From the NCBI RefSeq assembly GCF_038050375.1, contig NZ_CP150886.1, positions 1,653,318 to 1,717,317 of the forward strand: 64,000 bases of DNA. Direction: 5' to 3'. This stretch comes from Okeanomitos corallinicola TIOX110 (GTDB taxonomy: Bacteria; Cyanobacteriota; Cyanobacteriia; Cyanobacteriales; Nostocaceae). Both the position numbers and the translations under genes were made by a program. The notes under the pieces were generated by a model. That model was not told the DNA's origin and made no database searches. It saw only the letters and a program-made list of their open reading frames with translations. Position 1 is the first letter of the stretch. Every line of letters begins with the position of its first letter. Below are positions 48,346 to 57,607 of the stretch, piece by piece.

Positions 48346-48573
48346 ATGAAAGACAACTTAACAGATCGTATGCTTCAGCTTATGTCGGATGCTTCTTGGC
48401 ATTCTACAGAGGAGCTAGTCGAAAAAATTAGCCACCGATTTTCTGCAACTATGCACGTCCTTACAAAACGTGGTTATCAATTTGAAAAAAGACGTACTCA
48501 TGGTCAAAAGTATGAGTATAGATTAGTAATAGAGTCAAAAGTGATCGCTTCGCTTACTACAGGTAACACTTAA
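48346..48573 (+). CDS. Small winged-helix-like protein
   Basis: The product (75 aa) begins NLTDRMLQLMSDASWHSTEEL and continues VLTKRGYQFEKRRTHGQKYEYRLV, a helix-turn-helix plus beta-wing pattern. It could be a DNA-binding regulator for the genes that follow. It lies between the WYL regulator and the toxin-antitoxin pair. The ATG is preceded by only a weak ribosome binding site. Confidence 0.6.
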   Translation: MKDNLTDRMLQLMSDASWHSTEELVEKISHRFSATMHVLTKRGYQFEKRRTHGQKYEYRLVIESKVIASLTTGNT

Positions 48574-48720
48574 AAACCATTGATGAAAATTGGGGGGTAG
48601 TTTCTCCTACTCCCTTTTCTGGAAAATAGGAGTTAATGAGGTGAAAAACTATGACCGATAATTTACTTGCTTGAATTTCCATTGATCCAAATCACAAATT
48701 TTTCACTAAATAGGTAAACC

Positions 48721-48972
48721 ATGAACGAACAAACATTACTAGAAAGAATCACATTTAACCCCCAAATATTTGGCGGTAAACCAATTATTCGTGGCCGTCG
48801 TCTAGCTGTTGAACATATTTTAGGAATGTTAGCAGCAGGAGATACCATTGAAACGTTGCTAGAAGCATATCCCTGGTTAGAACGAGAAGATATACAAGCC
48901 TGTTTAGTTTATGCACGGAGATTAGTTGGACATGAAAGAGTTGAACTTTTATTGATAGAAACCCCAAGATGA
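48721..48972 (+). CDS. DUF433 antitoxin
   Basis: The product (83 aa) carries the DUF433 signature ITFNPQIFGGKPIIRGRRLA followed by VEHILGMLAAGDTIETLLE, a small winged-helix antitoxin that pairs with DUF5615 PIN-like toxins. It overlaps the toxin gene by 4 bp (ATGA). It lies just upstream of cas10d. Confidence 0.88.
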   Translation: MNEQTLLERITFNPQIFGGKPIIRGRRLAVEHILGMLAAGDTIETLLEAYPWLEREDIQACLVYARRLVGHERVELLLIETPR

Positions 48973-49328
48973 AAATATTACTAGATACTTGCATTAATGC
49001 TAGGGTGCTTACTGATTTACAAACAGAAGGATATGATGTGATTTGGTCTGGAGACTGGCCAAAAGATCCAGGTGATGAGGAAATTTTAGCAACCGCATAT
49101 CGTGAAGGTAGAATTTTAGTCACCCTTGATAAAGATTTTGGAGAGTTAGCAATTTTGAGAGGAAATCCTCACTGTGGTATTTTGCGTTTAGTTAATCTCT
49201 CAACCAAAGAACAATCAATAGTTTGTTTACGGGTTCTTCAGCTTTACGGAAATGAATTATTGTCTGGTGCAATTGTCACTGCTGAATTAGATCGAGTCAG
49301 AATTAGACCTCCTGAAAATAGATTTTGA
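48969..49328 (+). CDS. DUF5615 PIN-like toxin
   Basis: The product (119 aa) has PIN-like acidic residues in MKILLDTCINARVLTDL, WPKDPGDEEILATAYREG and ILVTLDKDFGELAI, as in Mut7-C/DUF5615 proteins. With the DUF433 gene it forms a VapBC45-like toxin-antitoxin pair. Its stop is 28 bp before cas10d, on the same strand, so the pair probably shares the cas transcript. Unlike the VapBC-type pair at 41 kb it looks intact. Confidence 0.87.
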   Translation: MKILLDTCINARVLTDLQTEGYDVIWSGDWPKDPGDEEILATAYREGRILVTLDKDFGELAILRGNPHCGILRLVNLSTKEQSIVCLRVLQLYGNELLSGAIVTAELDRVRIRPPENRF

Positions 49329-49356
49329 AATTACATTACAATTTCCATCATTTAAT

Positions 49357-52050
49357 ATGATTAAACCTGGTCGGCTTTTAAATCGTCCTCCCATATCCTT
49401 GGAAGAACGTTATTTTAGCGAAATTCGCCCCCAACTTTATGAAAATCATGCACATCATCATCAATATGGTGTGAGAAAGGGTACAACCCTTGCAGAACAT
49501 TTAGACTCTGCGTGTCAGTTTATTTTAACAGTTAGCAGGATAGCAGAAGTAGCAGAAGATAAACGACCTTTATTATTAGCTGCAACTGCTGTTCATGACC
49601 TCAATAAATTAGATCCTCAAGAACGAAAATTAAAAACTTTAGCCAGAGATAAAGACTTTTTAAAAGAGGAATTAAAAAAGGCTTGTGTTCTTAGCTTTGT
49701 AAACACAGATGATGATTTAGAATTAGTTAGAAAACTAATTGAACGCCATTCAGGTCACAATGTCAGTGATGGGGCTAGATTTTTACCAGAAGACCCAAAT
49801 ATTGAACGTTGGGCAGCTATGCTGACTGCTGCTGATTTGTTTGATTTAGGGATTCCAGATACACAAAGATTTCGCAAAATAGAAACAGAATTAACCGTTG
49901 CTTTCGGCAGAAAATGTAATCTTTTCAGAATACGTTTATCAGAAGATAAAGGTTATATTACATCCTTGTTACTGGGTGCTTGTGAAGAAGTTTTACAAAA
50001 ATATGACTTTCATCCAATCGCAATTTTTCCAGATAGCGAACTTTTTGAAGGTGGAAATTTACCAAATGCAGATTTAACCAAAGAAATCGCTACTGTTTGG
50101 CAAAGTAAAATTGATCAAGTTTTTGGTAATAATATTGAGAAACTTGTCAGACCTACTAAAGATGGTATTAAAGTTACTCATCAGGCTATTCAACAAAATA
50201 TTGATGAAGTTTTAGTCAATGTTCAGGCTCTTTTAGAAAAGAAAAAGGCTGGTTATAAATCAGATAAGATTGCTAAAGATGTCAGTAAATGGGGTGATAA
50301 TGCAGGTGAAGACGCAATCAAAAAAGCTGCTGAACTAGGATTATTACCTGTAAGTAGTGCAGAAGAATTTGCTATATCTGAAGGTTTGAAAGCAGCTTAT
50401 TTGAGTTATAGAGAAGCAGGTTTAAATCCTAAAGAAGTTTGGGATAAAATCGCTCATCATACGGGAATTTCTGAACATCAACGGCTTGCACTTGAACCAT
50501 TTAATGGTCAGTATGGACGACCTTTATTTGCAGCAAAAGCCGCTATTAACGGAATTGAAGGCATTAACGAAGCTCTCAAAGAGTCTTTTCAATTAAGAAA
50601 TAACAGTACAGAAACTTCTGAAGAAATAGAAGTATCTGAAGAAATGATTTTAGCAGTTAATAGAATGGTAAATTTACCTTTTGCTAATCAGTTAATTGGA
50701 ATTGATGATTTAAGTTCCTATGTAGAAGCAAATCCTAGACAAAGATGTTCTTTAGGTTCTACATCCAGTGAAATAGATGAATTAATTTCCGCAAATATGC
50801 CTCCTGGAACAAAAGTACAGGCCTTTTCTAATCGTTTACCAGGTGGTATTAGTGCTGAACCAAAAAGACAAGCAGATTCTATTGCTGCTTTAGCTTATCA
50901 ACTAATGACAGTGGGTGCTAATTTTCCTAAAGTTAGCAAACAAGAACCTCTTTATTTACATTTAGCATTACCAAAAGGTTCTGCACCAGAACTTTTAAGA
51001 ATTTGGCGCGAACTGTTACAACAACTTGCAAACACAAACGCTGAAGGTGGTACTGTTACTGTTGATCAATTACAACTTTATCGAGATAACAAACTTGAAT
51101 TTAAAGCTAATAAGGTAGTTGGTGCTGCATTACCTAAACGACCAGATTTTGTTCATATATCTGTGATTATTCCTTTAGTTTGGGGAGATGTTAATACTTC
51201 TTTAGCTTTACTAAAATCACTGAGGTTAGGATTAGAAATATCCTTATCTTTAGATATTGGTTTTCCTTTTACTTTAAGCAGCAATATGGAGGTAGATTTA
51301 TTTGATGATGTGTATGGCAGAGTTGAAGGTATTCCTGCTGCACTGCAACCATTATTAGGGAATGGACAATATGATCAAAGTCAGGATGCAGAAAAAATTC
51401 TTGAAAGATTACGTTGTCTTGGAGAATTAGCAATATCTGTTGCCAGCATTCAGAAATCTGATGATTGTTTGTATGATTTGGCTCGTGCTTGTGATAGACC
51501 AATTGAACTTTACTTTGTTTTGTTACGTTGGATTTTACGAGAACAAGATGAACCAAATTTTCGACTTATTTGGAGTCGAATTTCTACACCATTAAATACT
51601 TTAATGAAAAGCCTTATGTCTGACAACACACTATTAACTCAATATCTCAAAGAATCTGCAAAAATTGCATCCGAAGCGAAACTTTGGGGAAGTTCACGGG
51701 ATAAACGTACATCCTTAGTAGAACCTTTTGCGAAATTTATAGCAGCAGTACGTTCTCATAAATCCTATATGGACTTAGATTTAATGTTTGCTGCTTTGGT
51801 ACAGCAATATCATACTCGATTAGATAGAATTCGTGAACATAAAGTTGGTAAAACTAAGTATGAATACATCAAACAATACTATGGGATTTTAAGAAAGATT
51901 TATGAAGAAATTTACCAACAACGTCCAGAAAAACTTTTATCTGACCACAAAACTTTGGAAGCAGCTTATCTATTCTTTTTTGAAGAAGCTGATGCTGTAC
52001 TAAGAAGCACGTCTGATAATAAATCTGTCGAAACAAATACAACTGTTTAA
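49357..52050 (+). CDS. cas10d: Type I-D Cas10d (Csc3) with HD nuclease domain
   Basis: The product (897 aa) carries an N-terminal HD nuclease domain with H48 (TLAEHLDS) and H80-D81 (TAVHDLNKL), and a large C-terminal part with no GGDD cyclase motif. This is the defining arrangement of type I-D, where the HD nuclease sits on Cas10d rather than on Cas3. It forms the large subunit of the Cascade-like complex that recognises the PAM and cuts target DNA. It opens the effector operon, 28 bp before csc2. Confidence 0.95.
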   Translation: MIKPGRLLNRPPISLEERYFSEIRPQLYENHAHHHQYGVRKGTTLAEHLDSACQFILTVSRIAEVAEDKRPLLLAATAVHDLNKLDPQERKLKTLARDKDFLKEELKKACVLSFVNTDDDLELVRKLIERHSGHNVSDGARFLPEDPNIERWAAMLTAADLFDLGIPDTQRFRKIETELTVAFGRKCNLFRIRLSEDKGYITSLLLGACEEVLQKYDFHPIAIFPDSELFEGGNLPNADLTKEIATVWQSKIDQVFGNNIEKLVRPTKDGIKVTHQAIQQNIDEVLVNVQALLEKKKAGYKSDKIAKDVSKWGDNAGEDAIKKAAELGLLPVSSAEEFAISEGLKAAYLSYREAGLNPKEVWDKIAHHTGISEHQRLALEPFNGQYGRPLFAAKAAINGIEGINEALKESFQLRNNSTETSEEIEVSEEMILAVNRMVNLPFANQLIGIDDLSSYVEANPRQRCSLGSTSSEIDELISANMPPGTKVQAFSNRLPGGISAEPKRQADSIAALAYQLMTVGANFPKVSKQEPLYLHLALPKGSAPELLRIWRELLQQLANTNAEGGTVTVDQLQLYRDNKLEFKANKVVGAALPKRPDFVHISVIIPLVWGDVNTSLALLKSLRLGLEISLSLDIGFPFTLSSNMEVDLFDDVYGRVEGIPAALQPLLGNGQYDQSQDAEKILERLRCLGELAISVASIQKSDDCLYDLARACDRPIELYFVLLRWILREQDEPNFRLIWSRISTPLNTLMKSLMSDNTLLTQYLKESAKIASEAKLWGSSRDKRTSLVEPFAKFIAAVRSHKSYMDLDLMFAALVQQYHTRLDRIREHKVGKTKYEYIKQYYGILRKIYEEIYQQRPEKLLSDHKTLEAAYLFFFEEADAVLRSTSDNKSVETNTTV

Positions 52051-52078
52051 TTAACTATTTATTAACTAGGAGTTTATC

Positions 52079-53104
52079 ATGTCAATTCAAAAACTTTCCC
52101 CTGTTCTAGCTACAACTTATGAAAATTTTCCCAAAGGTCGGTTTATTACTTTAATTGTGATCAGAACAACGCAATCAGAAACAATTTTTCGTACAGAGGG
52201 TTCTGGTGAATCAATGTGTAATGAATTTGTTCAGGCTGGTGTGACTAATGATAATATTATTCAACGTTTGGTGATGACGAAACGTAAACAAGTAGCACCA
52301 GAAAGACGTTATGGAAGGGAACATTTAAGAGCGCATGATCTTTTATTCACTAACATCAAAGATAACTCTATTTGTTCTTTAAATACTAATGCACCTTGTG
52401 AAATGTGTGTAGATTGTTTCCTTTATGGTTTTGCTGCTGGTGGAGGTGGCGCACAAAAAAGCCGTATTTGGACTGAAGATGCTTTTAGTATTTTACCTGC
52501 TACTGATGTAGTAGGCGATCGCACTATTAACGCCATCTATGAAAACGGCACAATGCGAGATGAAAAAGGTAATGCTTCCACTGCTTTAAATACTAGCGAA
52601 TACATCAAACCAGGAGTTCATTTTTTAGATGTTGTCACTCTCAAAGATGTAACTACTGATGAACTGCGTTATATCATTGGAAATATTCTTTTTACCAGTC
52701 GTTATGGTGCTGTTTCCAGTCGTGTAGGAAGAATGGAAAATCAAATATTAGGTATTTTTGGCAGTATTACCGAATTACCTAGTTCTTTAGAACTTGTACA
52801 AGCTACCTATGATGCTTTAGGTGAACCTTTAGAACATCCTTTAAATATTAATCGAGTCATTACCGCAACCAAGCAAGTAATTACAAATTGGCAAAATAGA
52901 AGAGGGGTTTCTGTGCAACTATCTGATGAAGAATTAACAAATTTAATTAGTGATGTAGAAACCCACTGGTCAGAAGCAGAACGTGATACTTTTCTCAAAC
53001 GTTTAAGTCAATCTTATGAACCTTTCCGTCAAGTAGCACCTGACAAAAACAAAGGTAAAGGTAAAGGTAAAAACAAAAATACTCCAGTTGAAGTAGAGAA
53101 CTAA
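52079..53104 (+). CDS. csc2: Type I-D Cas7 backbone protein Csc2
   Basis: The product (341 aa) has the Csc2 markers NAPCEMCVDCFLYGFAAGGG and GAQKSRIWTEDAFSILPATD, with an RRM-like fold. Copies polymerise along the crRNA. The Lys/Gly-rich tail (NKGKGKGKNKN) is low-complexity. AGGAG lies 9 bp upstream; csc1 follows after 3 bp. Confidence 0.95.
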   Translation: MSIQKLSPVLATTYENFPKGRFITLIVIRTTQSETIFRTEGSGESMCNEFVQAGVTNDNIIQRLVMTKRKQVAPERRYGREHLRAHDLLFTNIKDNSICSLNTNAPCEMCVDCFLYGFAAGGGGAQKSRIWTEDAFSILPATDVVGDRTINAIYENGTMRDEKGNASTALNTSEYIKPGVHFLDVVTLKDVTTDELRYIIGNILFTSRYGAVSSRVGRMENQILGIFGSITELPSSLELVQATYDALGEPLEHPLNINRVITATKQVITNWQNRRGVSVQLSDEELTNLISDVETHWSEAERDTFLKRLSQSYEPFRQVAPDKNKGKGKGKNKNTPVEVEN

Positions 53105-53107
53105 ATT

Positions 53108-53866
53108 ATGTCAACAATTCCTTTTTCACAGGCAAAACTTATTGAATTAAACTGTCTTGAACCAGTCTTTTTTGCCTCTAGGGAGTTGTCTGATACCTAT
53201 TACACTGAGGGGTTACTTGGGAATTATGCTTTAACCTATGCTTTAGGTTGGGTAAATTCCCCCTATCGTCTCCAAGGTCAGGCTACAGGACGACCAACCT
53301 ACAAAGAAGATTTTCAAACAATAGCCCAATCTTGCTACATTTTACCAGCTTCACCAATAGGCAGAGTTACATTTAGATTTGAAAGATTTAACGCTCTTTC
53401 TGATGCTTATTGGTACACCATGACTAATAATCGTGTAGCAACTGCTAGAGAAGATTTACCATTACAACGTCAAGGTAAAAAACCTAGTTCATTTAGAGCA
53501 AGTAATTTTCCCCAAACTGGAAGATTACGCATGATTGAAAGGGGTAATAAATTTCAAACATTAGTATTTGGAAATCAGCAATTACCAGATTATATTCGCC
53601 TGGGAAAATTCGCTAGTAAAGTGAAAGTAAATGTTTTAAAAGAGTTTCCTGTAACTTTACTTCCACCAGGAGAATATCAAAGTCAATTTTATCTAAATGT
53701 GGCAGATTTACCAACACAAATAGAAGTATTTGCTTTTGATTTAATCTCTATACCTCCTGCACCCATATTAAAAAATCTTCATTTTCGAGGTGCAGCTTGG
53801 CAAATTGGGGAAATGATTGTACCAGCAGGTTTACATTATTGTGGTAGAGAAAACAGAAATGAGTAA
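53108..53866 (+). CDS. csc1: Type I-D Cas5 protein Csc1
   Basis: The product (252 aa) fits Csc1: TYYTEGLLGNYALTYALGWV, FNALSDAYWYTMTNNRVA and a Gly-rich C-terminal region. It caps the 5' handle of the crRNA in the I-D effector. It overlaps the cas3 start by 8 bp, so translation is coupled. Confidence 0.93.
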   Translation: MSTIPFSQAKLIELNCLEPVFFASRELSDTYYTEGLLGNYALTYALGWVNSPYRLQGQATGRPTYKEDFQTIAQSCYILPASPIGRVTFRFERFNALSDAYWYTMTNNRVATAREDLPLQRQGKKPSSFRASNFPQTGRLRMIERGNKFQTLVFGNQQLPDYIRLGKFASKVKVNVLKEFPVTLLPPGEYQSQFYLNVADLPTQIEVFAFDLISIPPAPILKNLHFRGAAWQIGEMIVPAGLHYCGRENRNE

Positions 53867-56138
53867 TCAAAAATTAGTTATCAGGTTAGAAAATCGGAGT
53901 ATTTCAGCTTGTGCATTATTACCAGGTGAATTAGCTTTCATAAATAATGCACTTCAGCATCAGGTTGATGTTTTTCAAAAATCAAAAGATGCCGATATTA
54001 TCCTTGATTTAGCACCCACTGGAACAGGTAAAACTAAAGCAGGACTAACGGTTTTATTACATCAAAGAGACAAAAGTGCTGTTTATATAGCTCCCACTAA
54101 TGCTTTAATTGAACAACAAACAGAAGCAGCACAAAAATTTATTAAAGATGCTAATTTACCTCATGTAGTTAAATCAGCTTCAGCTAAAGATATTAAAAGT
54201 TGGCCTAGTGATAAAGTTGGTAATCGTCCGGGAGAAAAGCTATATAATGTTTTGCGAAATCCGGCGACAGTTTTTAGTGATGTGGGTGCTAATACACCGA
54301 TTCTGCTAGTAACTAACCCTGATATTTTTTACTATGCTACTTTCTTTGCATACAACAGGTTAGATAAAGGTAATATTGCCAGTGGATTTTACACTAAATT
54401 CTCTACAGTTATCCTTGATGAATTTCATCTTTATGATGCTAAACAGCTAGTAGGAATGTTATTTTATCTTGCTTATTCTCACGTTTTTAAATTTTTCCAG
54501 CATGGACGGAAAGTAGTATTATTGACGGCAACACCTGAACCAGCTTGTGAATTAGCATTAGAAAATTTACAAAATGCAGGTGTGAGAATAGCAAGAATTG
54601 ACGGAGAAGCAAATAATGGTCAACTTTTACCATCACAAACAGCAGTTAATTTAGAATTACGACCTAAACCAGATAGCAAAGAAGAATGGATAACAGAACT
54701 AACAGCAGAAGTTGTTAAACGTTTTCAAGAAAAACCAAATGAAAATGGTGCAGTAATTCTTGATTCCCTTGATAATATTAATCTTCTTAAAAAGGAGTTA
54801 GAAAAGCAAGGTCTGAATAATTTTATAGGACGTATCACAGGACCCGCACCGAAAAAAGATAGACATAGTGCTATGCAACGTCAAATCATTTTAGCAACTA
54901 GCACTGTAGATGTAGGATTTAACTTTGAAAGAACTCCTGAACCCACAAGACAAAATTTAGATTGGTTAATTTTTTCAGCACGCGATCGCTCGGCATTTTG
55001 GCAGAGAATAGGTAGAGTAGGCCGTGTTTTAGGTAAATCTGAAACTAATATTGATTCAGAAGCTATTGCTTATTTACCTGCTGAAGCATGGGAACAAAAT
55101 ATAACTTCTCTTGATACTACTGGTGGACGTGCAGCACTAAAAGAGATATTAGATAAACTTCCCTGTTTAGATAAACCTTTCCTCAAAATTTATTGGCATT
55201 CAGAAGCATCTTTAGAAATAGCACGTCCTTTATTAGAATTGGAAGAATTACTTGATAAAATACCTGGTGTTGAATTAATTCCTAAGCTGTTTGATACATT
55301 AAAAACAATTTTTGAAAGTAAACGGACTTGGGAAGAATGTCGCTACAGAATGAAAGTTTTACAAGGTGCTGAAAACATAACTAAAGTGCCATTAGAAAAA
55401 ATAAGAAAAGAGTGGAAATACATTAAAGGTGGTCAAGCTTTTGTTAAAAGATTTATCAAAGTGAAATCACCTGACGAATGGGATGATTTAGAAGCTGGAC
55501 GTACAACGATAGAAGAATATGAGGAGATATTTAAAAAGCATGATGATTTACTATGTGAGTTAAAAAAATTTGCTGAGATATTCAGTACCAGCTACGCACC
55601 TTTATTCAGTTTCCGCTATAGCTTATTTGACACTCTCCCGATTCGAGATCCGCATGGATTTATTTTAGATGAATCTGAAGAAACACAATTAGATCCTTTT
55701 CACTTATTGCGGTATTATGAATTTTTCCAAAACGGTGAATTTATAGAAATCCAAAGTCGTGCTAAGGAAATTTATAACATCAGTTTTAGAATGCGTTACG
55801 ATGATAGTAAACGAGAGTTTGCTAATACAGAACCAAATAAATTAACAGCTTTTTCTAATTGTCAAGTCGTTCGTAAAATTGGAGATGCAGTCAGACCAAC
55901 ACCTGCATTACAGATGTTATCAAAATATCTCTTACCAGGAGTAATTATTTGTCCAATAACTAATGCTGCTGTTATCTTTCAATTGCGTAAACAAGGAATT
56001 GTTTCCTATCCTATAACTATTGTTTGTAATGATGGTGAAAAAGAATATCAATTTTTAACAGGTTTATCAGGTATCTTAACAATTGCTATGAAGTTTAAAC
56101 AGTTACAACTTCCAGATGATGAAGTGTTGATTGCCTAA
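53859..56138 (+). CDS. cas3: Type I-D Cas3' helicase
   Basis: ATG 53859 is chosen (MSNQKLVIRLENRS; the longer frame from 53817 would overlap csc1 by 50 bp), giving 759 aa. Superfamily 2 helicase motifs: LAPTGTGKTKAG (Walker A, T54-T59), VILDEFHLYD (D187-H190, DEFH box), VVLLTATPEP (III), ATSTVDVGFNFER and FWQRIGRVGR (V/VI). There is no HD domain, as expected for I-D, where it works with Cas10d to unwind and degrade target DNA. Confidence 0.94.
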   Translation: MSNQKLVIRLENRSISACALLPGELAFINNALQHQVDVFQKSKDADIILDLAPTGTGKTKAGLTVLLHQRDKSAVYIAPTNALIEQQTEAAQKFIKDANLPHVVKSASAKDIKSWPSDKVGNRPGEKLYNVLRNPATVFSDVGANTPILLVTNPDIFYYATFFAYNRLDKGNIASGFYTKFSTVILDEFHLYDAKQLVGMLFYLAYSHVFKFFQHGRKVVLLTATPEPACELALENLQNAGVRIARIDGEANNGQLLPSQTAVNLELRPKPDSKEEWITELTAEVVKRFQEKPNENGAVILDSLDNINLLKKELEKQGLNNFIGRITGPAPKKDRHSAMQRQIILATSTVDVGFNFERTPEPTRQNLDWLIFSARDRSAFWQRIGRVGRVLGKSETNIDSEAIAYLPAEAWEQNITSLDTTGGRAALKEILDKLPCLDKPFLKIYWHSEASLEIARPLLELEELLDKIPGVELIPKLFDTLKTIFESKRTWEECRYRMKVLQGAENITKVPLEKIRKEWKYIKGGQAFVKRFIKVKSPDEWDDLEAGRTTIEEYEEIFKKHDDLLCELKKFAEIFSTSYAPLFSFRYSLFDTLPIRDPHGFILDESEETQLDPFHLLRYYEFFQNGEFIEIQSRAKEIYNISFRMRYDDSKREFANTEPNKLTAFSNCQVVRKIGDAVRPTPALQMLSKYLLPGVIICPITNAAVIFQLRKQGIVSYPITIVCNDGEKEYQFLTGLSGILTIAMKFKQLQLPDDEVLIA

Positions 56139-56247
56139 TTCAGAATTTTAACTTTTCAGATTCCCCCCTTAAAAAGAGGGGCTTACAAATCTTGTGGGGT
56201 GGGCATCCTGCCCGCCCTTAAATTAAAACTTCCTAACCATCAAAAAT
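56139..56247. other. cas3-cas6 gap with hairpins
   Basis: The gap holds CCCCCTTAAAAAGAGGGG and GGGCATCCTGCCC hairpins of dispersed-repeat type. They could attenuate transcription between the interference genes and cas6. No T-tract follows. Confidence 0.45.
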
Positions 56248-57066
56248 ATGCCCCACAGTCTCATCCTCAACATCACCCCCCAATCCCCCATCTACCCCAA
56301 TTTCCTCTCCGGTAGACACTACCACGCCTTATTCCTAAATCTAGTCAGTTCTGTTGATAAAAAATTAGGCGACTACCTCCACGAATCCAACGCAGATAAA
56401 CCTTTTACTCTCTCACCTTTGCAAATTCAAAACAAAAATAAAACGCAAAATTTCACATTACAATATAGTCATCAAAACCCTATTTCCGCAGGTACTTCTT
56501 GTTGGTGGCGCATCTCTTTATTAGATGATAAATTATTTAGTCAACTCACACCTTTATGGTTGAATCTTAACCCCGAACAACCTTGGCATTTAGGTTCAGC
56601 TAATTTATTTATTACCAGCATTCAAGGTACACCCCAGTCTACCCAACCTTGGGCTAATGTGTGTACATATCCCCAATTATATCAACAAGCAAGTGCAGAA
56701 AATAAAATTATTAAATTCATTTTTTCTACACCTGTCTCCTTTCGTCAAGGTGGTTTCGATAATGTTTTACCAACTAAAGAATCTGTATTTAATAGTCTTC
56801 TAAACCGCTGGAATAAATATAGTGGAGTTGAATTAAATAATATTCCTCTAGACGCAATTTATCCTAGTGCTTTTAATATCAATACTGAAATTATCAGCAA
56901 TTATGAAAGTAAATTTATTGGTTGTTTAGGTGAAATTAGTTATCGCATTCTTGGCAATGTAGAAACAACAGGAATTAAACAAATTAACGCCTTATCTGAT
57001 TTTGCTTTATATGCAGGTATTGGGAGAAAAACAACAATGGGAATGGGAATGGTAAGGAGAAGGTGA
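56248..57066 (+). CDS. cas6: CRISPR RNA endonuclease Cas6
   Basis: The product (272 aa) has the Cas6 C-terminal Gly-rich loop (YAGIGRKTTMGMGMV) and the double-ferredoxin layout, beginning LILNITPQSPIYPNFLSGRH with the early His. It cuts the repeat transcript to give crRNAs with an 8-nt 5' handle. The stop codon TGA (AGG AGA AGG TGA) comes from the start of a GGTGACA array, so the last residues (RRR) may be repeat-derived. Confidence 0.92.
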   Translation: MPHSLILNITPQSPIYPNFLSGRHYHALFLNLVSSVDKKLGDYLHESNADKPFTLSPLQIQNKNKTQNFTLQYSHQNPISAGTSCWWRISLLDDKLFSQLTPLWLNLNPEQPWHLGSANLFITSIQGTPQSTQPWANVCTYPQLYQQASAENKIIKFIFSTPVSFRQGGFDNVLPTKESVFNSLLNRWNKYSGVELNNIPLDAIYPSAFNINTEIISNYESKFIGCLGEISYRILGNVETTGIKQINALSDFALYAGIGRKTTMGMGMVRRR

Positions 57067-57161
57067 CAGTTTTTAGGTGACAGGTGACAGGTGACAGTTT
57101 TTAGGTGACAGGTGACAGGTGACAGTTTTTAGGTGACAGGTGACAGGTGACAGGTGACAGA
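57061..57161. repeat. GGTGACA array with TTTTTA interruptions
   Basis: Groups of two to four GGTGACA units are separated three times by GTTTTTA, giving a higher-order repeat. It fills the cas6 to four-helix-bundle gap and includes the cas6 stop codon. Confidence 0.9.
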
Positions 57162-57194
57162 GAAGAAGTAAGAAGTGAAGAAGAGGATTTTTTT

Positions 57195-57563
57195 ATGAAG
57201 ATTGAATCACATAGAGATTTAATTGTCTGGCAAAAATCAATGGATATGGTTGTACAAGTTTATCAATTATCAGGATTATTTCCTAATACGGAAATCTATC
57301 GTTTAACGTCACAAATTACTCGCGCTGCTGCATCAGTACCCGCTAATATTGCTGAAGGTCACGCAAGAGGAACAAATAAAAACGATTTTGCTCATTTTTT
57401 ATCTATAGCTAAAGGTTCATTAATGGAAACAGAAACTTTTTTAATGCTGGCAGTTAGATTAAATTATCTCACTTCAGAACAAGCAAATCCTACATTATCT
57501 CTAATCATAGAAATCAGTAAAATGCTCACTTCTCTTCGTTATCGCATCTTAAATACTCCATAA
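57195..57563 (+). CDS. Four-helix-bundle protein (S23/IVS family) inside the cas operon
   Basis: ATG 57195 (MKIESHRDLIVWQKSMDMVV) gives 122 aa; the upstream in-frame codons are repeat-derived. The family signature is clear: RLTSQITRAAASVPANIAEGHARGTNKNDFAHFLSIAKGS (seen in pieces). These proteins form pentameric bundles of unclear role; relatives are the Avd accessory proteins of retroelements and proteins encoded in 23S rRNA intervening sequences. It is not a usual cas gene and is bracketed by STRR arrays, which suggests insertion. Confidence 0.88.
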   Translation: MKIESHRDLIVWQKSMDMVVQVYQLSGLFPNTEIYRLTSQITRAAASVPANIAEGHARGTNKNDFAHFLSIAKGSLMETETFLMLAVRLNYLTSEQANPTLSLIIEISKMLTSLRYRILNTP

Positions 57564-57607
57564 ATAACTGGATTCAAACTATCAAATCTCACTTTTTAGA
57601 ATTAACT

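Noticed and set aside
49357-52050. Type III signalling via Cas10
   Set aside because: No GGDD motif and no CARF effector nearby; the Csc1/Csc2/Cas3' set is type I-D.
57195-57563. Possible diversity-generating retroelement because of the Avd-like fold
   Set aside because: No reverse transcriptase, template repeat or variable repeat is visible nearby.
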